Assembly: GCA_965216945.1 (NCBI GenBank)
Contig: CBDCGU010000003.1
Coordinates: 2,914,001 to 2,978,000 of the forward strand
Length of the DNA stretch: 64,000 nt
Reading direction: 5' to 3'
Origin: DATHZQ01 sp965216945
GTDB taxonomy: Bacteria; Actinomycetota; Acidimicrobiia; Spongiisociales; UBA5794
Position numbers and translations under genes: made by a program. The number at the start of each line of letters is the position of its first letter. The stretch's first letter is position 1. The notes beneath the pieces were generated by a model. It was not told the DNA's origin. It ran no database searches and saw only the letters and a program-made list of their open reading frames with translations. Shown here in pieces: positions 40,931 to 50,200 of this stretch.

Positions 40931-42808
40931 ATGAGCGTTCGCACGCCCTCTCTACGCCTGCGCCCTCTGCGACTCGCATGTGCGATGGCGGCGGCGCTGA
41001 CGTTGCTGGTGGCCGTCCCCGCGGCTGCTGCGGCTGCTTCTGACGACGAGCGAGTGGTGTTCGAGGGCCGTGGCTGGGGGCATGGCGTCGGTCTTTCCCA
41101 GTACGGGGCGTATGCGATGGCCCTGGATGGTGCCGGCCATCGCGAGATCCTGAGCCACTACTACCGAGGCACGAGCGTCGAATCGGTTGGGGAGACCCCG
41201 CCTCTGTGGGTCAACCTCGAGCGCAACGCCACCGAGCTGCGCCTACGGGTCGAGCCGCTGCGCACCGGCGCCACCGGCGCCGTGGTCATGACCGTTGGTG
41301 GAGAGGAGGTCGTGGCCGAGATCGGCGCCTCGATCGACTTCACAGCGTCGGGAGCCGGCGGCTGCGTGGTGGTGGTGAACAATCCAAGCCGCCGGCCCGA
41401 GTCCCGCACACAGTCGCACTGTGCCTCCGACCTCGTCTGGTATCGATGGCGCACGGTCGGCGTGTCGCCGGCAATCAAGCTGGTCGTCGCCGGGTGTACC
41501 CAGGCCGACTGGAACGTCGAGCCGATGCAACGGCGGCCGTGCGAGTACGCCCGCGGGATGATGCATGTGCGCGCCGGCACGGGCGGGCTCGATCTCAGTG
41601 CCGAGATGCTCATGGAGGACTACGTCCTCGGTGTGTCCGAGATGCCGTATCACTGGGGTACCGGGGGCGGCGAGGCCGCGTTGCGAGCCCAGGCCGTCGC
41701 TGCCCGCTCGTACGCACGCGAGCTTCAGCTCACCCGCGGAGATCCGGCGGCCAACTCGTGCGATGCGTGGTGCCACGTGCGGGACACGACCTTTGACCAG
41801 CGGTACGTCGGTTGGGGTCACGGTACACCCGAGTGGGTGGCCGCAGTGCGGGAGACGGCTGGGCAGGTCGTGACCCATCCCGAGGCACCCAACCGCATCG
41901 TCCGAACGTACTTCTTCTCGTCCTCAGGAGGGCGGACGGAGAACGGGCACGATCGCTTTGGTTGGCTGGAACCCGCCGAGTACCTCACCTCCGTGGACGA
42001 CCGTCACGGGTTGAGCCGCGCTGTCGACAACCCGAAGGCCTCGTGGGTCGTGGCTGTGGGTGCTGCCGAGGTGGCGGCCGCGGTCGGTCTCGACCAGTTG
42101 ACCGGTGTCGAGGTCGGCACACGCCGTCCCGGTTCCGAGAGCGCTTCTGAGGTGCGTTTCGTCGGAGTGCTCCGAGGGGAGAGAACCGTCGTGAGCCGGT
42201 CGAGCTCGTGGACCCGCACGACGTTCGGGCTGTTCTCGGAGTTCTTCTCAACCAGACTCAGCGGGTCCGGCAGATGTGTGACCGTGACGCCCGGGGACGG
42301 CTGGTGGACGGCGACCGTGCGGCTCGGTCTGCCGGGCTCGCAGTGGCAGGCCGTGCGTGACGCCAACCCTGATGCGATGACGGGAGGGGGTCTCCTGCGC
42401 AGGGGTTCCGAGGTGTGTGCAAGCACGGCGGGTGGGGCATCTGCTGCCGCGGACCCGGCTCGCACCGCCGCATGCACCGTGGTGCTGTCCGGGGAGGGCT
42501 GGTGGCATCAAGCGCTCAAGCTGGATCTCGACCCAGACGAATGGCCCACGCTGGTCGCTGCGAACAGCGGTGCGGTCACCGCCACCGGCCGGTTGCGGTC
42601 GGGGGCCACGGTGTGCATTCCCGGTTCCGGCAATGCCGGGTCGGCAGGGAGCAGCTGCACGACGGCACGATCGGGCGACGGCTGGATCGCCGTTGGTGTG
42701 CGGATCGGGTGGCCGTCTGCCACGTGGAGGACGCTGGCGGCAGCCAACCCCGCCGCCGCAACGACCGGCGGATATCTGAGGGCAGGAGCCGAGGTCTGCC
42801 GGCCGTAG
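40931..42808 (+). CDS. SpoIID/LytB-like protein with three LysM-like repeats
   Basis: A 625-residue secreted protein. After a signal peptide (about residues 1-36) comes a SpoIID/LytB region: GRGWGHGVGLSQYGAYAMA, then MLMEDYVLGVSEMPYHWG, ALRAQAVAARSYA and FFSSSGGRTEN. SpoIID-type proteins are peptidoglycan lytic transglycosylases acting on denuded glycan. The C-terminus holds three repeats of about 48 residues (near 449-496, 515-562, 576-623), each with G-D/E-GW, W..L..AN and L..G..VC and each starting and ending with Cys; they look like LysM domains stabilised by a disulfide. ATG 40931 opens a cleaner signal peptide than GTG 40913. Confidence 0.82.
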   Translation: MSVRTPSLRLRPLRLACAMAAALTLLVAVPAAAAAASDDERVVFEGRGWGHGVGLSQYGAYAMALDGAGHREILSHYYRGTSVESVGETPPLWVNLERNATELRLRVEPLRTGATGAVVMTVGGEEVVAEIGASIDFTASGAGGCVVVVNNPSRRPESRTQSHCASDLVWYRWRTVGVSPAIKLVVAGCTQADWNVEPMQRRPCEYARGMMHVRAGTGGLDLSAEMLMEDYVLGVSEMPYHWGTGGGEAALRAQAVAARSYARELQLTRGDPAANSCDAWCHVRDTTFDQRYVGWGHGTPEWVAAVRETAGQVVTHPEAPNRIVRTYFFSSSGGRTENGHDRFGWLEPAEYLTSVDDRHGLSRAVDNPKASWVVAVGAAEVAAAVGLDQLTGVEVGTRRPGSESASEVRFVGVLRGERTVVSRSSSWTRTTFGLFSEFFSTRLSGSGRCVTVTPGDGWWTATVRLGLPGSQWQAVRDANPDAMTGGGLLRRGSEVCASTAGGASAAADPARTAACTVVLSGEGWWHQALKLDLDPDEWPTLVAANSGAVTATGRLRSGATVCIPGSGNAGSAGSSCTTARSGDGWIAVGVRIGWPSATWRTLAAANPAAATTGGYLRAGAEVCRP

Positions 42809-42864
42809 CGCCCGTCGCCACCTCGGGCCCCGGCCGGATCCGGCGCCTCGCTCCCGTGGAGCAG

Positions 42865-42870
42865 TAATGT
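42865..42870 (+). promoter_or_regulatory. Predicted -10 box of the polyprenyl sugar-phosphate transferase gene
   Basis: TAATGT, 9 nt before ATG 42880; no ribosome-binding site. Confidence 0.4.
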
Positions 42871-42879
42871 TGCTGCGCC

Positions 42880-44172
42880 ATGCGCAATCGCTTCATGCTG
42901 TCCGTGCTGGCCAGCGACCTCATTGGGCTGGCGGCGTCGCTCGCAGTGGCTTCGTTCGTCATCTTCGACACGTGGGCGCCGTGGACGGTGCCGTTGCCTG
43001 CGACCGCCGGGAGCACGGTGTGGCCCTTCCTCGGCCTGATGTTCGGCGGCCTGCTCGTCAGCTCCCTGTTCAGCATGCGTATGTGGGGCGGCGCCACGCC
43101 CCGACCCTCCTACGGGCGGGCACTGGCAATCGTGTCGTTCACGACGGCCTTCACCGGGTTGGGCGTCGGCTTCTTCCGCGTCTACCACTCCAACGGCGTG
43201 CTGGCGATCACGACGGTGTTGTGGCTGGCGATCGCCCTGAGCCATCGGGCTCTGCGGCGGCGGCGGCCGTGGACCGAGCGCATGGTCATCGTCACGAGCG
43301 AGAAGGGCCTCGTTGACGACATTCGGCAGACAGCTCACGCCGAGATTCTCTCCGTCTACGACCCCGGCGGGGAACCGCCCGATCTCCTCGATGACGTGGC
43401 GGGTGTCTCGCTCGTCGTGGATATCCGGCAGGTCCTGTCGGAGCCGATGGCGCAGTTCGTCTCGTCGTGGAACATCGCCGGCTACCCGGTCCGGACGTTC
43501 ACGGCCGTCTACGAGCAGCACACCGGCCGTCTTGCGATCGTGCACCTCGCCGAGGGGTGGGAGCTGGCCGCCCCCGTCGCTCGCAACGCCTACGCCCCGT
43601 TCAAGCGCATCATCGACTTCACGCTGACGGCGCTCACGTTGCCGTTGTGGCTCCTCATCGGAGGGATTGCATGGCTCCTGGTGCGGCTCGACACGCGGGG
43701 CGCTGCGATCTACGCCCAGCGCAGGGTTGGTCGCGGTGGCCGCGAGTTCACGCTCTACAAGTTCCGCACCATGGTGGTCGGGGCCGAGACCAACGGTCCC
43801 CAGTTTGCTGTCAGGAACGACGCACGTATCACCCGCTCGGGGCGGTGGCTGCGGCGATTCCGCATGGACGAGATCCCGCAGCTGTGGAACGTCCTCAAGG
43901 GCGACCTCAGCCTCGTCGGCCCACGACCCGAGCGTCCCGAGTTCACGGACGGCTTCGAACGGCGCATCCCGTTCTACGGCCAGCGCCACCTGGTGCGTCC
44001 CGGGGTCACCGGCTGGGCGCAGGTCAACTACGGGTACGCCGACGACGAAGCACAGACGATCGACAAGCTGACGTACGACCTGTACTACGTCAAGCACATG
44101 TCCGTGTGGCTCGATCTCACCGTCCTCGGCAAATCGATGTGGACGGTGCTCTCCGGTTTCGGCGCCCAATGA
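42880..44172 (+). CDS. Polyprenyl-phosphate sugar phosphotransferase (polysaccharide initiation)
   Basis: A 430-residue membrane enzyme of the polyprenol-phosphate hexose-1-phosphate transferase family (WbaP/CpsE type). Four N-terminal helices are followed by a soluble middle domain, another helix at about residues 251-271, and the catalytic C-terminus with RRVGRGGREFTLYKFRTM, RMDEIPQLWN and GDLSLVGPRPERPEF. It moves a sugar phosphate from a nucleotide sugar to undecaprenyl phosphate, the first step of glycan assembly. It begins the surface-polysaccharide region and is convergent with the acyltransferase gene. Which sugar it uses is unknown. Confidence 0.92.
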   Translation: MRNRFMLSVLASDLIGLAASLAVASFVIFDTWAPWTVPLPATAGSTVWPFLGLMFGGLLVSSLFSMRMWGGATPRPSYGRALAIVSFTTAFTGLGVGFFRVYHSNGVLAITTVLWLAIALSHRALRRRRPWTERMVIVTSEKGLVDDIRQTAHAEILSVYDPGGEPPDLLDDVAGVSLVVDIRQVLSEPMAQFVSSWNIAGYPVRTFTAVYEQHTGRLAIVHLAEGWELAAPVARNAYAPFKRIIDFTLTALTLPLWLLIGGIAWLLVRLDTRGAAIYAQRRVGRGGREFTLYKFRTMVVGAETNGPQFAVRNDARITRSGRWLRRFRMDEIPQLWNVLKGDLSLVGPRPERPEFTDGFERRIPFYGQRHLVRPGVTGWAQVNYGYADDEAQTIDKLTYDLYYVKHMSVWLDLTVLGKSMWTVLSGFGAQ

Positions 44173-44199
44173 GCCCGGTGAGCGGCGCTTTGTCGTCGC

Positions 44200-46269
44200 T
44201 CACGGTGGGGGCAGCTGTGTCTCGAGCGTCGCCGCGAGCGAGCGGCTGTACGTTGCCGTGAGATGGTGGGAGTCCCGCCACACCAGTGTTGTCCCCACGA
44301 TGGGCGGGCAGTCCTCGGTGGTACAGATGGAGTCCGTCATGTCGACGAGCAGGGTGCGGGGAAGACGGTCCGCGACGGACGCCTGGAGGGGTGCGACGGT
44401 GGCGTCGGTGCGGGACACGGTGCAGGCCGCGACCTCGCCGAGTCGCCCCAGGCAGTCGGGCACGTCGATATCTGGACGAGGCGTGTCGGCGATCAAGACC
44501 ACGTCGATACCGGCATCGAGGAGGGTTGCGACCGACTCCTCCAGCCCATCGGTGAACGCAGCCTGTCCGGCGGCGCCGGCAAGCGGGCCCCGTCCCTCGA
44601 CGAACGGGACATACTCGTTCGAGGACGTGGTGATGACGAGCCGGGGCTGCGCCGCAAGTAGGCGGTCGGTGAGCGTGTCGTTGAACTCGACACAAGCGTC
44701 GTTGGGCTCCCCTTCCAGGGCGGGACGCATCTCGGCGTACGGGCAGCTGGACTTGGTGAACGTCTCGAGCCGCCAACCCCGGGTGGCGGCGATCTCGCGC
44801 AGCGCCGGTACCCATTGAGCCGCATGGGAGTCGCCGACGAGGGCCACCAGCGGTCCCGACGGATCGCCGAACACGCAGGGTTGCAGGTCCGTGCTGAACC
44901 GCTCGTGATGGCAGCCGAGGGCATAGACGACCGGCACGTCGTCGCCCGCAGACGACAGCGGCGGACGCAGGTCGGCCGGTATCGCCTCCGGAACGTCGCC
45001 GGCCGACACGTCCGTCCCCGTCTCCGCGGTCGACAAGACGGCAGAGGGGCCCAGAGCCCGACCTAGGTGTTCGGCCTCCCGTACTTCGATGACGGCGAAG
45101 ATCGTCAGAGCGGCCGTTGCACTCATCGCGGTCAGCGCCAGGCCCAGCAGGAGACCGCGACGGCTCCGGCGAACCAGGCTGTCGATGCGACGAATCGGAG
45201 CCTCGACGAAGCGGTACGAGAGCCAGGCAGGCACTGCGGATGCGATGACGGCGGCGCTACCGATCCAGCCCGGGCCGTCGGGAAACCAGACGTCGGCGAC
45301 GACGATGAAGGGGAAGTGGAAGAGGTAGAGCGAATACGAGAGCGCACCGACGACGAGGGCCGGGCGGACGGACAGCAGCCGTCCGATCGGGGCCTCCGGA
45401 GCCACGGTGCCGGCGGCGATCACGGCGACAGTCCCGACGGTTGGCAGCAGAGCCGTCGCAGCCGGGAACGGCGTTGCGTCCGAGTAGGCGACGATCGCCA
45501 GGATCACGGCCGTGATGCCGGCGACGCCGAGCCAAGGTGCCGCCGCCGGGGTCAGACGCCGTACGCTCTCCAGGCCCAGCACGAGAAGACCGCCGAGAGC
45601 CAGTTCCCACACCCTCGTCGTGGTGACGAAGTAGGCCCTTCCCCCGTCGGCGGCCGTGAACGCAATCGAGTGCGCCAGCGACAATGTGGCGACGGTTGCA
45701 AGCACCACGAGGGCGGCACGTCTGACGGGCAGACCACGTCGTGAGGCGACGAGGCCAACAGCCAGGATCAGCAGCGGCCACACCGCATAGAACTGCTCCT
45801 CGATGGACAGTGACCAAAAGTGCAGAACCGGGCTCGCTGCAGCATCTTGCGCGAGGTAGTCGACGGCTTGGGCCGCAAAGCGCCAGTTCACCAAGTAGAT
45901 GGCGCTGGCGAGGATGTCGCTCGCAATCGACGCCCATCGGTTGACGGGGAGTACGACGAGCGTGAGGACGGCGACCATCACCAGGGAGGCGGCGCTGGCG
46001 GGCAGGAGCCGCCGGATCCGCTTCGCGTAGAAGCGAGAGAGCGATATCGAGCCGGTGGTCTCGTGCTCTTGGATGAGGCGTGCCGTGATCAAGAAGCCGG
46101 AGATCACGAAGAAGACATCGACTCCGACGAAGCCTCCGCCGAAGCCGGGCACGCGGGCGTGATATCCGAGCACGGCAAGCACCGCAACCGCCCGCAGCCC
46201 CTCGATGTCGGGGCGGAATCGCAAGGGCGGAGGCGTCTGTGTCGTGGTGCGCGTGAGTGTTCGTTGCAC
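44200..46269 (-). CDS. Acyltransferase-3/SGNH two-domain membrane protein (OafA-like)
   Basis: A 689-residue protein. The N-terminal acyltransferase-3 domain has about ten membrane helices and the motifs DIEGLRAVAVLAV, DVFFVISGFLI and RFYAKRIRRLLPA. The C-terminal extracytoplasmic SGNH domain has VALVGDSHAAQWVPAL (catalytic Ser block) and RDSHHLTATYS (Asp-x-x-His block). Such proteins O-acetylate surface polysaccharides. The start codon is GTG at 46269, with a TACCAT box about 40 nt upstream. It lies inside the polysaccharide locus but is transcribed alone, so its target is probably this glycan. Confidence 0.88.
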   Translation of the reverse strand: MQRTLTRTTTQTPPPLRFRPDIEGLRAVAVLAVLGYHARVPGFGGGFVGVDVFFVISGFLITARLIQEHETTGSISLSRFYAKRIRRLLPASAASLVMVAVLTLVVLPVNRWASIASDILASAIYLVNWRFAAQAVDYLAQDAAASPVLHFWSLSIEEQFYAVWPLLILAVGLVASRRGLPVRRAALVVLATVATLSLAHSIAFTAADGGRAYFVTTTRVWELALGGLLVLGLESVRRLTPAAAPWLGVAGITAVILAIVAYSDATPFPAATALLPTVGTVAVIAAGTVAPEAPIGRLLSVRPALVVGALSYSLYLFHFPFIVVADVWFPDGPGWIGSAAVIASAVPAWLSYRFVEAPIRRIDSLVRRSRRGLLLGLALTAMSATAALTIFAVIEVREAEHLGRALGPSAVLSTAETGTDVSAGDVPEAIPADLRPPLSSAGDDVPVVYALGCHHERFSTDLQPCVFGDPSGPLVALVGDSHAAQWVPALREIAATRGWRLETFTKSSCPYAEMRPALEGEPNDACVEFNDTLTDRLLAAQPRLVITTSSNEYVPFVEGRGPLAGAAGQAAFTDGLEESVATLLDAGIDVVLIADTPRPDIDVPDCLGRLGEVAACTVSRTDATVAPLQASVADRLPRTLLVDMTDSICTTEDCPPIVGTTLVWRDSHHLTATYSRSLAATLETQLPPP

Positions 46270-46446
46270 GGGTGGGGAACCCCGCCGTTCGCTGTCGGCG
46301 GCCGGCGGGATGGTAGTGGTCGAACGCTCCGACGCCGTGATGGATGATGCGGACGGCCCAGCGGATTCTGAGCGGTCCTTGAGTACACTTTCAAAGGCGA
46401 TTCGCCGGCGGGGGAATCCCCGGAGCTACCGCGGTGGGGGAGTTAC

Positions 46447-47745
46447 ATGATGAGTACGCGTGCCGAGTTCTTCCGCAGCGAGGAATGGGTCGGCGGCGTG
46501 GTCGGCCTGGGCTATGTCGGGCTGCCGCTGGCCGTCACCATCGTGTCGCGCGGCCTCGGTGCGATCGGCTTCGACGTCTCCCAGGAACGGGTCGAGCTGC
46601 TGCGTTCCGGCGTGTCTCCCATCGAGGACGTCACCGACGAGGAGTTGCAGGACGCCCTGGCGAACGGGCTGGTCGTCACCAGCGATCAAGAGGCGCTCAA
46701 GGAGACCGATGCGTTGTTCCTGTGTGTGCCCAGCCCCCTCGGACGGAATCGTGAGCCCGATCTGAGTTTCATCCGGGCGGCCGCGGCGACGGTCGCCGCC
46801 GTCGCCCAGCCGGGCATGCTCGTCTCGCTCGAATCGACGACGTATCCGGGCACGACGCAAGACATCCTCGTGCCCGCCGCAACCGCGTCCGGCCTCGAGC
46901 TCGACAAGGAAGTGTTCGTGGCGTTCTCGCCGGAGCGGGTCAACCCCGGTGCCGACATGAAGACGGGTCAGATTCCCAAGGTCGTTGGTGGCGTCACGGA
47001 GGTCTCCACCGCCGTCGCGGCAGCCGCCTATGAGCGGATCGTCGACTCGGTCTACCGCGTGTCGTCGGCGAAGACGGCAGAGATGGCGAAGTTGCTCGAG
47101 AACACCTATCGCGCCGTCAACATAGGACTCGTCAACGAGATGGCGATGCTGGCGCACGAGTTGGACATCGACATCTGGGAAGTCATCGACGCCGCTTCGA
47201 GCAAGCCGTTCGGTTATCAGCCGTTCTATCCGGGCCCGGGCGTCGGCGGGCACTGCATCCCGCTCGATCCACAATTCCTCGCCTGGCGGGCGCGTGAGGC
47301 GAACTTCGCGGTGCGCTTCGTCGACCTGGCGGAGCAGATCAACACTCGAATGCCCGGCTACACGGCTGGGAGGATCGCCGATCTCTTGAACAGCCACGGC
47401 AAGCCCGTGTTCGGGATGGACATCCTCGGTGTCGGTATTGCCTACAAACCCGACGTCGCGGACGATCGGGAATCTGCGTCGATCGAGGTCCTCGAGAGGC
47501 TACGGCGCCGCGGTGCCAACATCAGCGTCATGGACCCTCTGGTGGGCGAACAGGGCATCGCCCGGCTGGGCTTCACCCCCGTGGCCGCCGACGAACGTCT
47601 CGACCACTTTGCGATCGCCGTGATCCTCACCGACCACTCGACTCTCGATCTGGAGCGGATCGCCAACGGCGTGCCGGTGGTTCTCGACGCCCGTGGCGCC
47701 TACCGCCGAGCCGGCATCGTGTGCGACAACGTGGTGCCGCTGTAG
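46447..47745 (+). CDS. Nucleotide-sugar dehydrogenase (WecC/UDP-ManNAc or UDP-glucose type)
   Basis: A 432-residue UDP-glucose/GDP-mannose dehydrogenase-family enzyme that oxidises C6 of a nucleotide sugar in two NAD-dependent steps. The NAD site is VVGLGYVGLPLAV; the catalytic cysteine lies in GGHCIPLDPQFL. The LENTYRAVNIGLVNEMAML helix is conserved. It resembles UDP-N-acetylmannosamine dehydrogenases, but the substrate cannot be fixed. ATG 46447 follows GGGGGAG. It differs from the second dehydrogenase of the locus at 47937, so two uronic acids may be made. Confidence 0.88.
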   Translation: MMSTRAEFFRSEEWVGGVVGLGYVGLPLAVTIVSRGLGAIGFDVSQERVELLRSGVSPIEDVTDEELQDALANGLVVTSDQEALKETDALFLCVPSPLGRNREPDLSFIRAAAATVAAVAQPGMLVSLESTTYPGTTQDILVPAATASGLELDKEVFVAFSPERVNPGADMKTGQIPKVVGGVTEVSTAVAAAAYERIVDSVYRVSSAKTAEMAKLLENTYRAVNIGLVNEMAMLAHELDIDIWEVIDAASSKPFGYQPFYPGPGVGGHCIPLDPQFLAWRAREANFAVRFVDLAEQINTRMPGYTAGRIADLLNSHGKPVFGMDILGVGIAYKPDVADDRESASIEVLERLRRRGANISVMDPLVGEQGIARLGFTPVAADERLDHFAIAVILTDHSTLDLERIANGVPVVLDARGAYRRAGIVCDNVVPL

Positions 47746-47936
47746 CACGGGCTGGAGAGCCCGAGAGCCCGCGTGGGAGACAGCGCCGAGTTGTCCGGGA
47801 ACATGGTCACCTCATCGGTCACCGCACCGGCGGACCCTCATTGACCCTGCCCGGCTGTCGGTTCAACCAGAGACTCTCCGGTTGTTGGCTGCGCAATGCC
47901 GCAACGCCGTCGGACAAGGAGCCCGGCGTCTGTCGC

Positions 47937-49229
47937 TCAGCGGGTCCCTCGCCCGATCACCAGCAGCGTCGAGTCGACCGAATCGCTGTCGAGGACCCGC
48001 CGGCCGTCGTAGACGATCTTGGCGCCTCCGAGATCGGCGTCCGTCAGGACCCGATACTCGGGATGGTCGGCCTGTACGACGATCGCATCCGCCGGCTCGC
48101 CGCGGTGATGTGGAGTGAACCCCATCGCTTCGAGCTCATCGTCGGTATAGAGGGGATCTTCAACACGCACAACGGCGCCCTCGGCGCGGAGCGCATCGAC
48201 GACGGGGAAGACTCCGGAGAAGGCCGTCTCCTTGACACCGCCACGGTACGCGGCGCCGAAGACGGCAACGGTCTTTCCGTCGAGTTCGCCGATCTCCTCC
48301 ACGAGCCGTTGCACCGCGATGCGCGGCATGGAGTCGTTGACCTGGCGAGCGAGACGGGGGAGCCGGGCGTCGGGATCGACCGACGAGTAGAAGCGTGGAT
48401 ACACCGGGATGCAGTGGCCGCCGACGTAGACGCCGGGGCGATGGATGTGGGAGAACGGCTGGCTGTTGGCGGCCTCGATGACGGCGTGGACGTCGAGACC
48501 TTGCTTTTCGGCGAACGTCGCGAACTCGTTGGCGAGGGCGATGTTCACGTCGCGGTACGTCGTCTCGGCCAGTTTCGCCATCTCGGCTGCCTCCAGCGAG
48601 TGCAGGTTCCACACGCCGTTCGGTTTCGGCAGGTCGGGTCGCTCGTCGAACTGGAGGATTCGCTCGTAGAACTCGACCGCTTTCTGGGCGCACGTCTCGG
48701 TCATACCACCGACGAGCTTGGGGTAGCGGCGCAAGTCGCTGAAGATCCGCCCGGAGAAGACCCTCTCGGGCGAATGGACGACGTGAAAGTCGGAGCCGGC
48801 CTCGAGGCCGGAGGCCGCCTCCAAGACCGGGGCCAATCGGTGCCTGGTGGCGCCGACCGGGAGCGTGGTCTCGTAGATCACGATCTGCCCGGCACGCAGC
48901 ACGCTGCCGACATCCCGTGAAGCCGACTCGAGGATCGAGAAGTCGGGCACCCCATCCTGGTCGACGTACATGGGAACCACGATGATGATCGCATCGGCGC
49001 CCGCGGCGGCTGCGGCGTTGTCGGCGACTGCGCTGAGGAGCCCCGAATCGACCGCCTCCTGCAGCTTCGTGTCGAGCTCGGCCTCACCGGGAAATGGGGG
49101 CGTCCCCGCGTTGACGAGGTCGACGACGTGTTGTGAGATGTCCCCGCCGGTCACGGGCACGCCGGAGAGAGCGATCTGGGTGGCGATGGGCAAGCCGATC
49201 TTGCCCAATCCGACGACGGCCGCCTTCAT
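47937..49229 (-). CDS. wbpA: UDP-N-acetylglucosamine 6-dehydrogenase-like (WbpA type)
   Basis: A 430-residue nucleotide-sugar dehydrogenase with NAD site VVGLGKIGLPIATQ and catalytic-Cys motif VGGHCIPVYPRFY. It is last in a minus-strand operon with a MocA-like oxidoreductase, an aminotransferase and an acetyltransferase, the WbpD-WbpE-WbpB-WbpA set that makes UDP-2,3-diacetamido-2,3-dideoxy sugars. In that route WbpA oxidises UDP-GlcNAc to UDP-GlcNAcA. The specific name is from context. ATG 49229 overlaps the preceding stop by 4 nt. Confidence 0.82.
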   Translation of the reverse strand: MKAAVVGLGKIGLPIATQIALSGVPVTGGDISQHVVDLVNAGTPPFPGEAELDTKLQEAVDSGLLSAVADNAAAAAGADAIIIVVPMYVDQDGVPDFSILESASRDVGSVLRAGQIVIYETTLPVGATRHRLAPVLEAASGLEAGSDFHVVHSPERVFSGRIFSDLRRYPKLVGGMTETCAQKAVEFYERILQFDERPDLPKPNGVWNLHSLEAAEMAKLAETTYRDVNIALANEFATFAEKQGLDVHAVIEAANSQPFSHIHRPGVYVGGHCIPVYPRFYSSVDPDARLPRLARQVNDSMPRIAVQRLVEEIGELDGKTVAVFGAAYRGGVKETAFSGVFPVVDALRAEGAVVRVEDPLYTDDELEAMGFTPHHRGEPADAIVVQADHPEYRVLTDADLGGAKIVYDGRRVLDSDSVDSTLLVIGRGTR

Positions 49230-50200
49230 ACGGTCGCCTTTGCGAGCATGCGCTCGGCTGTTCGGAGAATCTCGACACCGTCGTCGAGCGACACCATCGG
49301 TGAATCGGCTACTGCGGTCCGCCCGGCGACGACGTCGCGGAACGACTCGAGTTGCGTGCGCAACGGCTCGTGTTTCGGGAAGGCATAGCGGGTGACATCG
49401 CCTTCGCTCACGCCACGGAGCCGTGTGATGGCGTCCCAGTCGGAACGCACCTCACCGTTGGCGAAGAACGTGAGGTCGGCAGTCAGCATGTCGGCGGCGA
49501 GCGCACCTGCCTGGCCCAGCACGACGACCTTTCTCTCCTTCACCGGGGAAATCCAATTGACCTTGATCGAGACTGCGATGTTGTTGGCCGTCTCGCCGAT
49601 CGCCTCGAGGAGGTCTTCGTGATCCCTGCCCATGCGGTGCGACGTGAATGCGGCCACGTGGGTGAGGTTGGAGTCCGACAGCCAGCGGACGATGTCGATG
49701 TCGTGGGTGGCGAGATCCTTGACCACCCCGACGTCCTGGATGCGGGATGGAAATGGGCCGACGCGGGTGGTGGCGATGGAGAAGATCCGGCCCAACTGGC
49801 CCTCCCGCAGCCGGCGCCGCAGCTCCAGGAGCGCCGTGTTGCAACGCTCGACGTGCCCGACCGCTCCGATGAGGTCACGCTGGGCGAACGCATCTCGAAT
49901 CTGTTCCGCCTCCGAGGTCGTCTCGGCGAGGGGCTTCTCGATGAGGCAATGCACGCCGGCCCCGGCGAGCTGCATCGCGGTCTCGAAGTGGAAGTGGGTG
50001 GGAACAGCGACGATGGCGGCATCGATCCCGCGCCGAATGAGCTCGTCCACGCTGTCCAGGACCGGGGCGCCACGCACCACACCGTGCTGGTCACCCATCG
50101 GATCGACCGACCCTACATAGTCGATGCCATCTACCTGCTGGAGGAGCCTGGCGTGATGGCGGCCCATCATGCCGAGACCGACGCTGCCCATGCGAATCAT
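49226..50200 (-). CDS. wbpB: Gfo/Idh/MocA oxidoreductase (WbpB type)
   Basis: A 324-residue NAD-dependent oxidoreductase. The dinucleotide site is VGLGMMGRHHARLL, the substrate lysine is in CLIEKPLAE, and the second domain contains VKDLATHDIDIVRWL. In the Wbp pathway it oxidises C3 of UDP-GlcNAcA to give the 3-keto sugar for transamination. It overlaps both neighbours by 4 nt, so the three enzymes are tightly coupled. Confidence 0.83.
   Translation of the reverse strand: MIRMGSVGLGMMGRHHARLLQQVDGIDYVGSVDPMGDQHGVVRGAPVLDSVDELIRRGIDAAIVAVPTHFHFETAMQLAGAGVHCLIEKPLAETTSEAEQIRDAFAQRDLIGAVGHVERCNTALLELRRRLREGQLGRIFSIATTRVGPFPSRIQDVGVVKDLATHDIDIVRWLSDSNLTHVAAFTSHRMGRDHEDLLEAIGETANNIAVSIKVNWISPVKERKVVVLGQAGALAADMLTADLTFFANGEVRSDWDAITRLRGVSEGDVTRYAFPKHEPLRTQLESFRDVVAGRTAVADSPMVSLDDGVEILRTAERMLAKATV

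Noticed and set aside
47746..47936. Possible gene between the two nucleotide-sugar dehydrogenases
   Set aside because: Only short unsupported frames; it is the gap between convergent genes and contains GC-rich partial dyads at most.
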